Assembly: GCA_027946555.1 (NCBI GenBank)
Contig: JAPEVC010000056.1
Coordinates: forward strand, 62,001-126,000
DNA from: Gnomoniopsis sp. IMI 355080
Lineage: Eukaryota; Ascomycota; Sordariomycetes; Diaporthales; Gnomoniaceae
Direction: 5' to 3'
Length of the DNA stretch: 64,000 nucleotides
Part shown: positions 43,666-55,830 of the stretch, one piece after another
How the letters are laid out: each line of letters starts with the position of its first letter
How positions within the stretch are numbered: position 1 is the first letter of the stretch
Notes under the pieces: generated by a model
Told to the model about the DNA's origin: nothing
The model's database searches: none
The model's input: only the letters and a program-made list of their open reading frames with translations
Program-made: the position numbers and the translations under genes

Positions 43666-45553
43666 TTAAACGCAGAACAACACAATTTCTCCACTCTCAT
43701 TTCTCTTCATCCGCAACGTCTTGAACAGCTCCTTCTCCTCTAGTGGCTTCGACATAGCATCCCCGGACGCATTGCGCTCGCGGTGGAAACGCTTGAGAGC
43801 TTTGTTGACGCTGCACCCACGCTCACTCTCAGGACCCTTGTTGACCATGCTGAAGAATAGATCGGCACGGTAGTCGTAACGTACTAGGGCCCCGGAGCCA
43901 CTGCGCTTCTCCTCGCCGTCGTTGTCATTGTACCCTATCAGCTTTGGCTCCTTGGCGCCATCTAACCGTTTGGTGGAATGGTGGGAATGACGCTTCTTGG
44001 AAGAGGTTGTAGCCGTGGACTTGCGCTTCTTTGCTTTGGATGCCAACTTGGTGCTGCCACTGGAGAGCATCGACATGAGATTGTTGCCAATGCCACCTTC
44101 CTGGCGGCTGGATCGGTGATGCCTGGAGTGCTTGGACTTCTTGAGAGGGCTGGCAGGGGTCTCGGCGACCTCACCACCAGATCCAGAGTAGTCAGGAGAG
44201 GGAGGGAATGCTTGAGGGTCCATCATGCGTCGGAGACCACCGGTCAGGCCGGAGTGGAGGACGGGTGCATCTGTCATCTCCAAATCGTGGGTCGCCACGT
44301 GCAACCGCTTCCTCTTCTTGTCCTTTTTGCCCTCCTTATCCGATCTCCTGGGCCTCCGGGCCTTGGGCATGGGCGTATCATAAACCATGATACCACCGGG
44401 GATCGGGCCTGTCCCGTAAGAGATCAGTGCCTCATCGTCTGCCATCATATCCGCATCATCGTACATGGTAGGCTCCTCGAAGCGCACCACGGCATTCCTC
44501 TCGCTGGCTTCGGCCTCCGAGGGGCCGTTGGCTTGTGGCAACGCAACGGTCGAAGCAGTCGGTGTTTGATTCACCTGGAAATCGAAGACGTTGATGTCGT
44601 TGGGTAGCGGCGGGCTGGGCGCGCGGGGCGGTGCACTGGTAATGTCCTCCCAACCTCCCTCGAAATCAACAACGTCCTCGACATATGCGTGGTGGGCCAT
44701 ATTGCCTTGAGCGTTGGTTTGTTGGTTGGTATTTCCGGTCTTGGCTTTCTTGTTCTTGTACAGAGCGCCCTGATACTTTTGCTCTTCTGTCATGCAGCTC
44801 TGTAGAAGCTGATCAGTACATTTTCTGTTGTTCTCCGTTGTGCGACTCTCACGGAAGGTACCAGTCATACCGTATGGGTCCGATATTCGGTGCCGTAGAA
44901 ATGGACCATGCAGTCAATGCAGGTGAAAGTGGCGCCTCGACAACGGTTCCGGTGAGGGTCGAGTTTTTTCTTGGTCAGGACATCGCCGCAGGCTGTGTAT
45001 GACGAGCAAGATGAAGGTCAGTTCGTTGCGTGGTGTTCGAGGGGGAGTTGACTGTGGATCACAGAAAACAGGATACGTTGGGGGAAGGTGTAACAAGAAG
45101 CCCGAAGGTGGTGTGTCCGGGAGCGCCTGGTCCAAGAATATATTGGAGCTGGGATTGTCATGGGCACCAGACAAACAAGCAGAGACGCGAGCGAGGGGTG
45201 TCTCAATGCCTTCAGACGGAAAGGGGCAGCTGGAGGGAGAGACTAGGGCGGGAATGCAACAGAGGGCGTGTGACATCAATGGTCAAGCATTGGTACGCAG
45301 GGCTGCTCTTTGCATTGACGATGGACTGCAGCCAAAATGATGCACCCTTGAGGGCGACGTGAGGGGGGTGGGGTGGCTTTAGCGGCAAGTATTGGGTTCG
45401 CGAAGCTTTGGGAAAGACGAGACAACAACAACAAGCCAACGCCAGAAGGAGTGGCATCAAGTCTAATAAATGAAGGAACGAGGAGAATGGAGCGCTCTGA
45501 TGATGAGCTAGACGCAACTGGAACGACTTACATTCGCATTGAAAGCTCACCAT
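43666..45553 (-). CDS. LYAR-type C2HC zinc-finger nucleolar protein
   Basis: Three exons: 45532-45553 (only seven codons plus one base), 44871-44992 and 43666-44799. Introns are 539 bp (GTAAGT ... CACAG) and 71 bp (GTATGA ... TACAG). Spliced product 425 residues. The zinc fingers are created by splicing: MVSFQCESCGDVLTKKKLD, HRNRCRGATFTCIDC, then FYGTEYRTHTSCMTEEQKYQ, the N-terminal pattern of LYAR/cell-growth-regulating nucleolar proteins. The rest is basic and disordered with KK/KR clusters (SDKEGKKDKKRKR, KAKKRKSTATTSSKKR), fitting nucleolar localisation and a role in rRNA processing. The C-terminal stretch RYDYRADLFFSMVNKGPESE is probably a separate conserved element. A C14 run lies 12 bases upstream of the ATG on the coding strand. 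Confidence 0.88.
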
Positions 45554-45565
45554 CTTTGCCTGGCT

Positions 45566-45579
45566 GGGGGGGGGGGGGG
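45566..45579. repeat. G14 homopolymer (C14 in the LYAR-like leader)
   Basis: The longest homopolymer in the window. Read on the minus strand it is a run of 14 C ending 12 bases before the LYAR-like ATG. Confidence 0.9.
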
Positions 45580-48500
45580 CGAGTGACAAAGTACCCGTTG
45601 ACTCTGGCCCGCTTGTTATCGTGACTTGGCGGTTTTGCAGCTCGAACGAGGCGGCGATTGGCACGCGGTTTGCGCTCTGCAGGTGGATGACGGACTGAGG
45701 CGTGTTGCTGTTTTACTGGACACGCTCTCCCGGTCTGGCTCTTTGCCTCTCGCTAGTCGCTTGTTGCGGGATAATTTGCTTGATCGACCGGCGTTCTGTT
45801 GCTTGAGTGTTTGTTTGTCGATCGAGATGCGTGGGGCACAGCGTCCTCCTCTCTTCCCACGGTGCAGTCTGGCTGGCTCTATTGCCAGGAAGAAGCTGTC
45901 AAACGCAGCGCCGTTTGGTCAACAGTCGCGTTTGCTCTCGATATAACCAGGCTATGAGTTAGATCCCATACGCGAATGCCAGCTCAAGAACAAGACCAAT
46001 CTCCGCAATGTGTTGTTGTGGTTAGCTTTAGCTGGTCCTCCGTGGTGGTGAGATGAGCCGGGTTGGGGTTGAGATTTTTTTTCTCTCGACGAAGCGCAGC
46101 GGTGGTATCAGCGTGTGGGGCTACGTCTGCGGCCTTGGTTGAGGTGACCAGATCTCGCTCCACTGTTCAAGCCGCAGAGCCTCAGGAAAAAGTACGCTGT
46201 GGACGTGGTTGAGATATGCGTCTCGCAATGTTGACATGAGCAAGAGCAGGGAAGAAAAAAGCCAAACGGCGCAAAACATCCAATTCACACAGTGTCCATC
46301 GGACAGTTATTTTCCAAAAGCACTGTCATTCATTCTCACCTGCCACCCCCCCTCGAGATGAGACAACACCCGGACGTCCGCAAACTATCCTCGCGTTCAC
46401 ATGTTTGTGCTTTGCAGAACTCGCTGAATGCTTTTAAGCTGGATAGAAGCATTCGAGAAATATTGCCAGTTCAACCAGCGAAGCCCTTTCCAGGTCTAGA
46501 AGACCGGCGGTTAGATGAGCGCTTGTTGCGATGCGCCGCTAAATCGACACCCTTCCACTCCCTGAAGCCAGTTGTAACGCGCGACGCAAGAGGCGCGTGT
46601 TCCATTGGCCGTGGCAGCTAATTCAAGACTACATGCCCGAGTCGATGTCCGTAAGCACCGGCTCTGAGCCGGGGGCGCTTCAGCTGTATCATACTTTAAG
46701 CTCGTCATGAACCTCTGCCATGTCCACCGCTGAAGTGTGAAGCCATATGGAAAGCTCTCAGAACAATCTACGTGTTATGGAAGAGCTTCATAGTCAATTC
46801 ATTATACAGTACAACGCTTATCAGACTGCCTGTTTGCCTAGCTACCTTCTTGTTCGTTGGTTGAGAGTTGCTGAGTAAATGAAGGTACAACACGCCGAAG
46901 CCGAAGTGGAAATACAACAACACAATGGCTGTGCGAGAAAAGCGGAGAGAATGGGAGTAATAAGCTTCAAGAGCTCCAGACATTTCAATGTGGGATCAAA
47001 GCCTCGATCTTTGCCATCTACCATAGTAGCTGGTCTGATCCACTCGATACCGTCTCATCCCTGAGGCTTATTTGAATCTCTTTTCGCTTCTTATACCCTC
47101 TACGTTTCGTCGATTGGTCGGCCAGAGCTACCGAGCGCAGGGCGAGGTGGGTGCACGGTGATCTTGCAGCGCCTGGTGGCGTGGTGGACTCAGACATTGG
47201 AATTGCCGACAGATGATGAACAGTATCGTCTCAGCGCCGAGGAAAGCTGGTGTCATATACGTCCTAGCATGATGAATTAGAGTGCAGTCACACACCTAGC
47301 ATGCTGAAATCCGAATATGCAGATCCACCTGCCAGGACGGGATCTCGGGATGAAGAACACCCCAGGGCCAACAAGGATGCTGTTTCAGGTGGTACGTATA
47401 ATCATCGTATGTAGTTAATCGTACTTGTAGAAGTTGCTTCGGGGCCGAAGACCCGGGGATGAAGGCCCGCTTGACGATGCACCCAAGTTGGAACATTCGA
47501 AATCACGCCAATTTTGTTGATTTGGTGCTAAGATTTGGGGCTTATTACGCAGATTGGTGGGCTCAACCAGAGTCACCTTACTATCAGGGCGCCCATGGCT
47601 GACAAGACAAAAGACTGTAGTCATCAGCCTCAGCCTTATCAGCCACTGGGGTCAAGCCACGGACTGTTGCCTACCTACTAAGGTAGGTAGACAGTTCAGA
47701 GTGGAGACTTGCTGTATGTCTGCGGCGATCGTCCTTTTCTCAGCCCGCGCGTTGAAGCCCGTGGCCTGCTTGGCCGCAGATGATCACGAGATATACTCTC
47801 GGTGCTCTCCAGCTTGAAGGAGAGGCTCTTGAGGGATCGAGCGCGCTGCCTTCCTTCGTTCGAATCCATCGTCCGTCGTCGTGCGTTGGGTCTTTCCCCC
47901 CTGTTGACCCGGCTGATCTTGTGCTGGGCCCTGGTGACCGGGGAATTTTGTGGGTTGAGTAAGCAGACGCTGAGGAATGACAGGAAATTCGGAAGATGGT
48001 CGACCCCATTTGGTTTGCTTCCAGAAGAAGAAGGAATCCAGTGCCCCGCCAACCTCCACCAGACTCTTCTTTCCGGCCAGGCCCATGTCACATCACCAGG
48101 GTGAGACTGTGAAACGCCCTGTTCGCTTTTCAGCCTAGGCGCAAACACATAGACAAGAGCTGCAGACAGATTGGATGGGAGATATCGCGTGAGAAACCGC
48201 GCATATGGATATATATGAAGAAACAGATTAGATTGCGTGGCGGACTACCTGCTTCAGGATGGTGATGGGAATCCCGGAACCAGACATCAATAGAGAGCCT
48301 TGGACACTCAACAAGTGTCCTGTACACACAAATATCTCGGTGGGCCAATCGAACATGGAACGATGTCTTGTGGATGCAAGACTAGTCGTTGCTGGAGTAG
48401 TAAACGCCTTTTCTGGAGATGATGGCATATGGGGAGTACTGCGTAAAAAGGCGCCATGAGACAAAACGCCTAGGATGCGCGGCACAACCCTGGAAAGACG

Positions 48501-49018
48501 GGAAAGCTGATCCTGGCTTCTGTCTACCTAGATACCTCCTATGTACGTACCTAGAGCTAGATATCCCGGTAGGCTTAGCTAATAACGCTCCTACAGTAAG
48601 AAGCTACTGCAGGCTCATCAACAAGAAATCGCACCTGTCAGATCTCACTATCTACTCAGACAAAGACGAGACTTCCTGTGCTTATCATCTCGTCCATTGT
48701 TGTGCTCTGGGCGATTTCTTTCTTGTTTGTACTAGGTATGTGTGGCCGACGTTTGACGTGTGGAGCTACCCTTTGCTGATCTGTCGTACCTGGCTTGCCT
48801 GCCGCTTGTGCTGATTTCTCTCCACAGGACCCTGCAACAGCGAGACCGATCGAACAGTCAGAACAGCCCAACAGTCTGGAGCGTACCCTGTCACCCTTGT
48901 CCCTCAACTCCATAACCTCGCCTCGCCTATTACCACTGCGCTCTCCGTCACTTTGTCCGCCTACATCCTATTCCTCGTCCTCCTTCTCCTTTTTTCCCTT
49001 CTTCTTCGACTACTTACC

Positions 49019-49159
49019 ATGTCCTCTTCCGACCCTCCCGTCCAGACTTTTCTGGGGCAGACTGTCTCGCTCCTCGGCACTGCTGCTTCCTGGGCCCGAC
49101 TGCCCGCGATAGCTTCGACTGTAAGGCAGACTGCCTCTCCTACCCTTGCCACTCCTTGA
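49019..49159 (+). other. Possible upstream ORF of the BEM46-like gene (46 codons)
   Basis: ATG at 49019, stop TGA at 49157-49159. It encodes MSSSDPPVQTFLGQTVSLLG and about 26 more residues and ends 138 bp before the proposed main start. It could be a uORF, or an alternative first exon: a GTAAGG donor follows at 49121, but I found no acceptor that keeps frame with the next exon. Confidence 0.35.
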
Positions 49160-49297
49160 TTTGTTCATGTTCTTGTCTTCTCGACCCATTCCAATTCATC
49201 TCCCTTTTCTTGACTTTACTGTGTACCCCCTTGCTCAACCGTACATGTCGCCCCTCCACCGGCTCGTCGCCATTCCTCCGGCCCTCCACCCTTCCGA

Positions 49298-50570
49298 ATG
49301 CGCCGGTCCTTTACGGATGACTTGGGGCGCGACCTAAGGCACTTCGCTAATGTCGTCGCAAACAAGGGTGTTGCTGCCGTCCTCACCTCTCTACTCTACT
49401 TTAAACAAAAGTGAGTCCCCCCCCCCCATTGCTCTCTGCGTACTCGGATTCTCTCTCTCTCTCTCTCTCTCTCTCCCTCGCGAAGGCCCGAGTCAATCTG
49501 AAACCAAAGCCCACCCGACTGACATTGCTTTGTATGAGTAGGGCCTTGATATATCCCTCTCATATGCCCCCGAATTCCCGGAGTGACGTGCCCAAACCTT
49601 CCCAATTCGGTATAAGCGACTTCGAGGAGCTGTTCATCCCGACGAAAGATGACGAGAAGCTTTCAGCCTTCTACATCCGGGGGCCAAGAGAGGGTCGGAA
49701 CTCCAAGGTCACCGTGCTGATGTTCCACGGCAATGCGGGCAATATAGGCCACCGAATACCCATCGCCCGCATGCTCATAAGTCTGACGGGCTGTAATGTC
49801 TTCATGCTCGAATACCGAGGCTACGGTCTGTCCACTGGGGAGCCCGGCGAATCTGGAATCTGCACCGACGCGCAGACTGCACTCGACTATCTCCGAGACC
49901 GAGCAGAGACGAGCGACCACAAATTAGTCGTGTACGGGCAGAGCCTCGGTGGTGCCGTCAGCATCAGGCTGGTCGCGGATAATCAGAAGCATATCTGTGG
50001 CCTGGTGCTGGAGAACACATTCCTGTCGATGAGGAAGCTTATCCCATCCGTTCTCCCACCGGCCAGATATCTCTCCCTGCTTTGCCACCAGGTTTGGCCG
50101 AGCGACTCGACCATTTCGCATATCAACAAGGTGCCCATCCTGTTTCTTTCTGGTCTGCAGGATGAGATTGTACCGTGAGTCTGTTCCCTGATCCATCAGG
50201 ATACAATGGCATCCTTGGCCTATTTGTGTGGACTCGGCGCGACTCAGACCTCAAACTTCGAGGGACATTCTGTCGCTCCGATTCCGGGCTCCTTATCAGC
50301 CTGCATACAACAATGTCGTGCACTGCACCCTGGACATGGCATGCATGTCTCAAAAAGGACTACGCGCTAACCTTTTCCTGTCTCAGGCCAAGTCACATGC
50401 AACGTCTCTACGAACTGTCACAAGCACCCAATAAAATTTTTAAGCCGCTTCCCCACGGAGATCACAACTCGAGCGTGTTGGAAGACGGTTATTTCGAGGC
50501 TATCGCCGACTTCATCGCCTCTGCAACACAGGACTACCCCACAACACCACCGGAGAAAAGCCGGATGTAA
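49298..50570 (+). CDS. BEM46/ABHD13-like alpha/beta hydrolase
   Basis: Probably a membrane-anchored serine hydrolase. Exons 49298-49410, 49542-50174 and 50387-50570; introns 131 bp (GTGAGT, with C11 and (CT)12 tracts) and 212 bp (GTGAGT, branch GCGCTAAC). Product 309 residues. An N-terminal hydrophobic segment (GVAAVLTSLLYF) precedes the conserved ALIYPSHMPPNSR. Fold motifs: oxyanion HGNAGN, nucleophile elbow GQSLGG (Ser), acid LSGLQDEIVP (Asp), and His in HGDHNSS. Exon 3 restores this C-terminal His, so the splice is well supported. The start is less certain: the ATG at 49298 (MRRSFTDDLGRD) is the first in-frame ATG of exon 1, but an upstream exon is possible. In N. crassa the BEM46 protein affects polarity and ascospore germination; the reaction is unknown. 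Confidence 0.83.
49417..49474. repeat. C11 and (CT)12 tracts in BEM46-like intron 1
   Basis: C11 at 49417-49427 begins six bases after the exon junction; (CT)12 follows at 49451-49474. Together they form a long polypyrimidine region ahead of the acceptor at 49541. Confidence 0.85.
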
Positions 50571-51662
50571 GCCGAGCAGGTCGCGGGCCGTCTAGACCGG
50601 TAGATCGACCTCGTGAGATTGGCGTTGCTCAGTTTAATGCGCGTCATATGACCGCACGCGTGCCGAGGAGGTTGCAATCATGTCTTGGAATTCCAGGATG
50701 AGGGGCCATGAAGGTGTGGCCCCCACAAGTCAAATACTACGTCAATAGTTGTGTACAAGCGGCTTGCACGCCAGCGGAGGCGTGCTTCTATCAAGATACC
50801 CCATTAGTTTGATCATTCAGCTTCAGAAAATGGATGCGTTTAACAGTTCCCACAATCATGGAAATCATCCCTCGTGCCGAGTCTGACGTTCTCACTGCGG
50901 AAGCGAGTTTAGATGGCAAGTGAAATATTGGTTTGAAGCCAAAGCCGAAGTCGACAAGACGACTGTATCAATACTATTGACGAGAGACTGCGAAGCCAGG
51001 CTGGGCATGAATGGAGGCTTCGTCCCTGCAACGTGCGAGACCATGAGCTTAGGCTATGTGAGACCAAAAGTTCCATTTAGAGAAGTAGCGGTGTACTCTG
51101 ATAAAGCAGGACAGCACGAGTGTAAGCCGGACAGTCAGTGATTTTTGTGCAATTTGCAAATGAGCAATCTAGACAAGGCGAATATCATCATATCGTTAAC
51201 TTATCTGCATAGAAGCTGGTCCGGAAGACGACCATTCGAAGACCAATAATACAAACTGTGCCAAACAGGCGCCGTCCGTGCCAAGGAGCATGCCGCTGGA
51301 CAATGAATCGACATTCAAGGTAAGTTTAAAGAGAAAACTGGCATCTAAACATGTAGTCAGGTTCTGGGACTGTTGAGCTCTTTTTACATGAACGTTGTGG
51401 GTAATTTACCCCTTTTGAACAGAATCAACAGATTTTCAAAGTGACGTGCGGCATATTGAAGATCCTAAGACTCTGTACATTGAGTAGCTATAGTTTCTAT
51501 TTGAAATATCTACTCGAGAGTCATTCTGGATAAGGCCGGAAAAAAGCAGCTCCAATTTCTTGAATTCCAGCTCCCGAGGAGCACCTTTTCTGGAAGTAGG
51601 TACAGACCGCTCTCCTTGTCCGGTGTCAGCACTCCCGCATTCCAGGGAATGGTTCATATCCA
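50571..51662. other. Convergent 3' region
   Basis: 1.1 kb between the BEM46-like and FAP1-like stops. No coding-like frame. AT content rises near 51130-51500. No repeats recognised. Confidence 0.6.
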
Positions 51663-54600
51663 TCAGCTCTCTCCATCATCCATTTTCTCCTGCTCCTCCG
51701 CCAGCGTCTCTTGAGGCGTCACATTCTCCTCCTTCTTTTTCTCTTGCTGAAGCTCAGGCTGAGCCGGCGCAGTCTTCTTTGCGCCGAGCCGCCTCAGCGT
51801 CATGAAACCAGTCTGCTTCGGCTCCACCACCGGCACGGGCGCCCACGTCCTCGGCCGCGCGGCGGCACGGCTGGCTACCGTACTCCACCCGTTCGAACCC
51901 TCACCAGTGCCCTCACGCCGCAAAATGTTCAAGGACAGATCCGCCGCACAAAGTGTCACGCCGGCTGCGAGGCCGTGGGCTGCGACAGTCTTGGCGACTT
52001 TCGGCTTGAGCGTCGCCAGCATGTTATCGATTTGAGCTGGTGTGAGCGTGCCTGAGGCAATGCTTGCGACGGTGGCTTTTGTGTTGGCTTTGATGAGAAC
52101 TTCGTCGGTAGTGAGAAAGCTGGTCCCAAAACTGAGGATGGGGTTGGATGAGGTCAGGTCCTTAAGGTAAGATGCGATGACGGAGTCGACCTCCTCGACT
52201 GTAAGACCAAATCGGGGGCGGGACAGCAGCAGGGCATTGTAGGGTTGCTGAGTAGGCTTGTTGGCCATGGTTGCCGGAGTCACTGCCGCCGCTTTGGATG
52301 GTGCATTGGCCTTCAAAATGCGCAGACACTGCATTAATGTCTTTCGCGGCGCTGAGACAAAGCGAGGCCCTTTGAAGATGCTCACGTGTCGATGAGGCTC
52401 GGGATCCTGGCTTTCGCTGTCCATCCCAAAGTCCTCCGCGAGTGCGTGAAGGAATTGACGCTGGTAGGCCTTCATGGGCTTGAAACGCATATTGCGGCCA
52501 TTCGAATCGGCAAAGACACGAAACTCGCGTTCCTGTGTCTGCGCCCACTGGGTGTTGTCGCGGAAGAGCTTCAGCGTGAGATCCTGGTAGGGGATGTGAT
52601 CATCTGTGTGATCCGGGTCGACGTTTAGGGCCTCAGCGAGCTGGCGGTTTCGTTTCTGTCGGAGACATTCGTCGTCGCACTTCAGTGGTTCGCGATGGGG
52701 CCCTCTCGGCTCGAGGCGGGTTGAGAGACATTTCACTTTCTGTTTACGTCGTTGGCAGTCACAGGTGAGAAACGTCTCGGACTGGCATGGTCTCTCTTCT
52801 TTGCATGCGAATGGAGCATGGCACTGGTCGAGATCCTCATGGCCGCAAGACTCTCGGGCCTGGCCGCAAGGCTGACTACAATGAGAACCATTTATACCAG
52901 CGTCCTCGCAGTCTCCGCGATGACACTGGAGATTGCAAAAGTGCGTGCCGCACTTCAGCTTCTTTCCACATGGACGTCCACATCTTGCCTCGGCAAACCA
53001 ACACGGTTGATTTCGCAAGACCTCTTTACCACAAATGCAGGTCTTTTCGACCAAAAAGGGGCATTTCGGGCATTCAATATCATCTGGATGGCACTGATGT
53101 TCCACTTGAGGATGGCCACATGCTCTGCCACGGGTGCATGGAAATCTGCACTGTGGGGGCTTAGTCCCGCACTGCAAAACAGTCAATACTGGATAGACAC
53201 ATTGAGAGAGGCGATGCTACAACAGCAAGGTGACATACCGGTTGGGGAGGGTAAAGCGTAGTACGGCCACATGAGCAGCTGATCTCGTCGTAAATAGCTT
53301 CCAAACAGCTGGGGCATGGGCCTTTGTGGCAGAGTGCCTCACAAAAGTGCTTGCCGCACTTGAGTAGTCGGTTGCACGTTCTGGTGCAAAGATGTTCGTC
53401 CTCCACATCTTCATTGACCGGACCGCCCATCCTCCGCTTGACAGCCTGACGTTTGGCAGCCCTCTTCTCTCCGGGGCAACAGCGCGAGTCACACTGATGT
53501 CGGCCACAGTTCAAAAGAGCTCTGCAATTCCGAGGACATTCCGGCTTCACCACCTCGTCCGAAGGCACGCCGTGGCAAATAGTAGATACCGTAGTTCTTC
53601 CGCAGCGGCAGGTAATCTCCGTTCTTTGCCAGCAGGGCTTACAATTACCCGTGTGACATGTATCCGGGCATGTATGACCGCAAGGAAGGGTCTTGGCACA
53701 TACCTTGAGGCAATGTGGGATCTTGTCCGCGCATGTTTGCCGAGGCTTTGGCATGATCTCCTCCAATGGTGTCTTTCCACAAGGGCAGTTGGTCACTGTA
53801 TCCGGGGACATTGGGCAGTGGGCAGGCTCTTCGTCGTGCGGATGGCAGCCTTTCTGGCAAGCATGTTGACCGCAGTCAAATTTTCTCGTACAGGGAACTT
53901 GGCAAGTGAAGGAGCCTTCGAACCAGGCTTCAGTAGATGCCTTGGATCCGTCTTGTAATTGACCGTGATTGTAGGACTCCAGAACATCGTCTCGCTGGTC
54001 GCAGGATATTTCCTTGTGCTCCTTGCCGCAATAACAGGTCGAAGGGACCAGTACCTCACAAGCGCCACAGATACCAGGATGGCATTTCTGAGGACAGACA
54101 TGCTCCCCACATGGGAGTAAGTCGGCACAAACCTCATTACAGCTGAAGCCATTTGTATAATCAGTGTCCACACACCGCTTCTGAGATGTATTCTTGCCAC
54201 AGTAGCATGGCTGCACGGGTCCCATAAGAGTACAAGGAGGGCAAGGTCCCGAGTGACATTGGAGGCCGCAGGGGTGTGGACAAGTACCTCGTGGCTTGAA
54301 GCAGGTTTGACCGCAGGAGTGTGGTGGTACGCCTGGTGTTGATCGTGGGTTGAGCTCCTTGCCACACCAACAATGGTAAGAGCCAGGATCTTCGGTCAAC
54401 TTCGAATTGCAGCCAGCACATCGCCAAGTTGGCTCAGCGCCCTGCGGCTGCTGGCCTTCCTTCAGCTGGCTAGTGTACCACTTCTTGGTACAGTGAAAGT
54501 GGGTGACGGTCCAACAAAGACTGCACGCCCAGATCCTCGAGGTGCGGACAACCTCACTCGAGCAGATGACGCACTCATACTGGCCATTGTCAATATCCTC

Positions 54601-55143
54601 ATGGATACGTGTCGTTAGATCTGGTGCTTCGGATTTTGATGCCCTCCGTTGTCGCGACTGGGCTGGTTCCTTGTTTCTTGGCGGTCGTCGTGCCCTGTGC
54701 TGAAGGGGCTGACCAGGCACAAACTCGGGCGCGTTGGCGCTCAAGGCCGGTAAGCTTTGGGCATCATCCTCAGCGGTCGACGTCAAACGGCCTCCGAAAG
54801 TTCTTGGAGGTGCCATGTGCGTCTCCTGGCCCAGGCGTCCTCCTCTGCCCCGCCTTGGACCACCTCTTCTGCCCCTCCCTCCCCTCGACTCAGAGCTTTG
54901 TGATTCTGCGGGGGTAGCAGCTCTGCCGTCTGTTGATGCGTTTGCAGCGTCTTGTGTCGGGGGGTTGACCGCACCACTCGAAGCCGCGGCACGTCCTCCT
55001 CGACCATGGCCAGAACCCCTGTTGTTATTACCGCGACCTCGTCCTCGGCCGGACCTGCCCCTCCTGGATGCTGAGGCAGAATCTGTTTGTGATGATGATA
55101 ATGATGCCGCCGCACCGGCGGTACCTGCTTGGACCTCTACCAT
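51663..55143 (-). CDS. FAP1: FAP1 / NF-X1-type zinc-finger protein
   Basis: Homologue of yeast Fap1, an FKBP12-binding protein affecting rapamycin response, and of human NFX1. Exons 53239-55143 and 51663-53171; the 67-bp intron (GTATGT, branch TATTGACTG, acceptor GCAG) is phase 0. Product 1,137 residues. An RG/RGG-rich N-terminus (about 28-110) is followed by a RING/PHD-like finger at about 190-225 (CVICSSEVVRTSRIWACSLC), then about eight NF-X1 repeats of the CGxHxCxxxCHxGxC type (CGLQCHSGPCPPC, CGEHVCPQKCHPGIC, CGKHFCEALCHKGPC) continuing into exon 2 (CGTHFCNLQCHRGDC). An R3H-like domain at about 840-920 contains RVFADSNGRNMRFKPMKAYQ. The C-terminus is Glu/Lys-rich. The RING-like finger suggests E3 ligase activity; role inferred from family. 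Confidence 0.92.
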
Positions 55144-55830
55144 GGTTCGGGTGGTAATGGAGAGGTGGCGTCCCAGATCTAAGTCTTGGGAAGCCAGTGT
55201 GAGAACGCGACGGTGAGTGCGCTTTTTGAAATACAGCGACTTCAGACGATCAAGAAAAACAAACGCAGCGATCGTCTACCAGATGAAGTGACCTAGTGTG
55301 CTGTTTGTCGACTTCGAAGTGAAAACTGAGAGGTCGGTGCTTGCGAAATGATTTGTGCCTTTATTATTTCATAGACCCCACAAAGTTCCTTCAATGAGAT
55401 GATAAAAAAAAGAAAAGAAAATAAAATTGTGCTATGGCAATCAACCGAAGGCGAACATGAGGAAAGTCCGTACTGAGGCAAAGGACTTGTCTATTTATTA
55501 TCAGTGGCGACTGGGAGAGATGCTGGAGCATTGGTTCTATCCAATTCAGCTTAGCTCTTTCTACAAGGCCGAAGGAAAAGTGGGCGGAGTGACTCACCAT
55601 GAGTCCCAACGCACACACCAGCAGTCCAGTCAAGCACTTAAATGCTGACAAAGACAGTTCTGCACTGTCTTCTGAGGCTCCACACAAACTGCCCAGGTGC
55701 GTGGATTTCCCATCATCGCACACACACACACACACCCTCCCATCAGCGTGACGGAGCCTGCTGTAGCGAATTTGATATTGGCATAAAGTCTACAGCACTG
55801 GACTATTGAGGGAAGGAGACAACGTCTCTT
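55144..55830. other. FAP1 promoter and dehydrogenase 3' end
   Basis: 687 bp between tandem minus-strand genes. A (CA)8-9 microsatellite is at 55719-55735. No gene seen. Confidence 0.6.
55719..55735. repeat. (CA)n microsatellite
   Basis: About eight perfect CA units in intergenic DNA. Confidence 0.9.

Larger units (their letters stand above)
45554..49297. other. 3.7-kb divergent gene-free region
   Basis: Between the starts of the LYAR-like and BEM46-like genes. Several open frames exist (46292-46621 +, 47696-48148 -) but none has recognisable motifs. TAGGTA-type words cluster at 47665-47690 and 48525-48565. C/T-rich DNA from about 48840 suggests the leader of the BEM46-like transcript, with a possible uORF at 49019-49159. 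Confidence 0.55.

Noticed and set aside
47696..48148. Minus-strand open frame of 150 codons
   Set aside because: Basic low-complexity translation without motif; overlapping frames on both strands are equally open.
51663..55143. Many plus-strand frames opposite the FAP1-like gene
   Set aside because: All are antisense shadows of the Cys-rich repeats.
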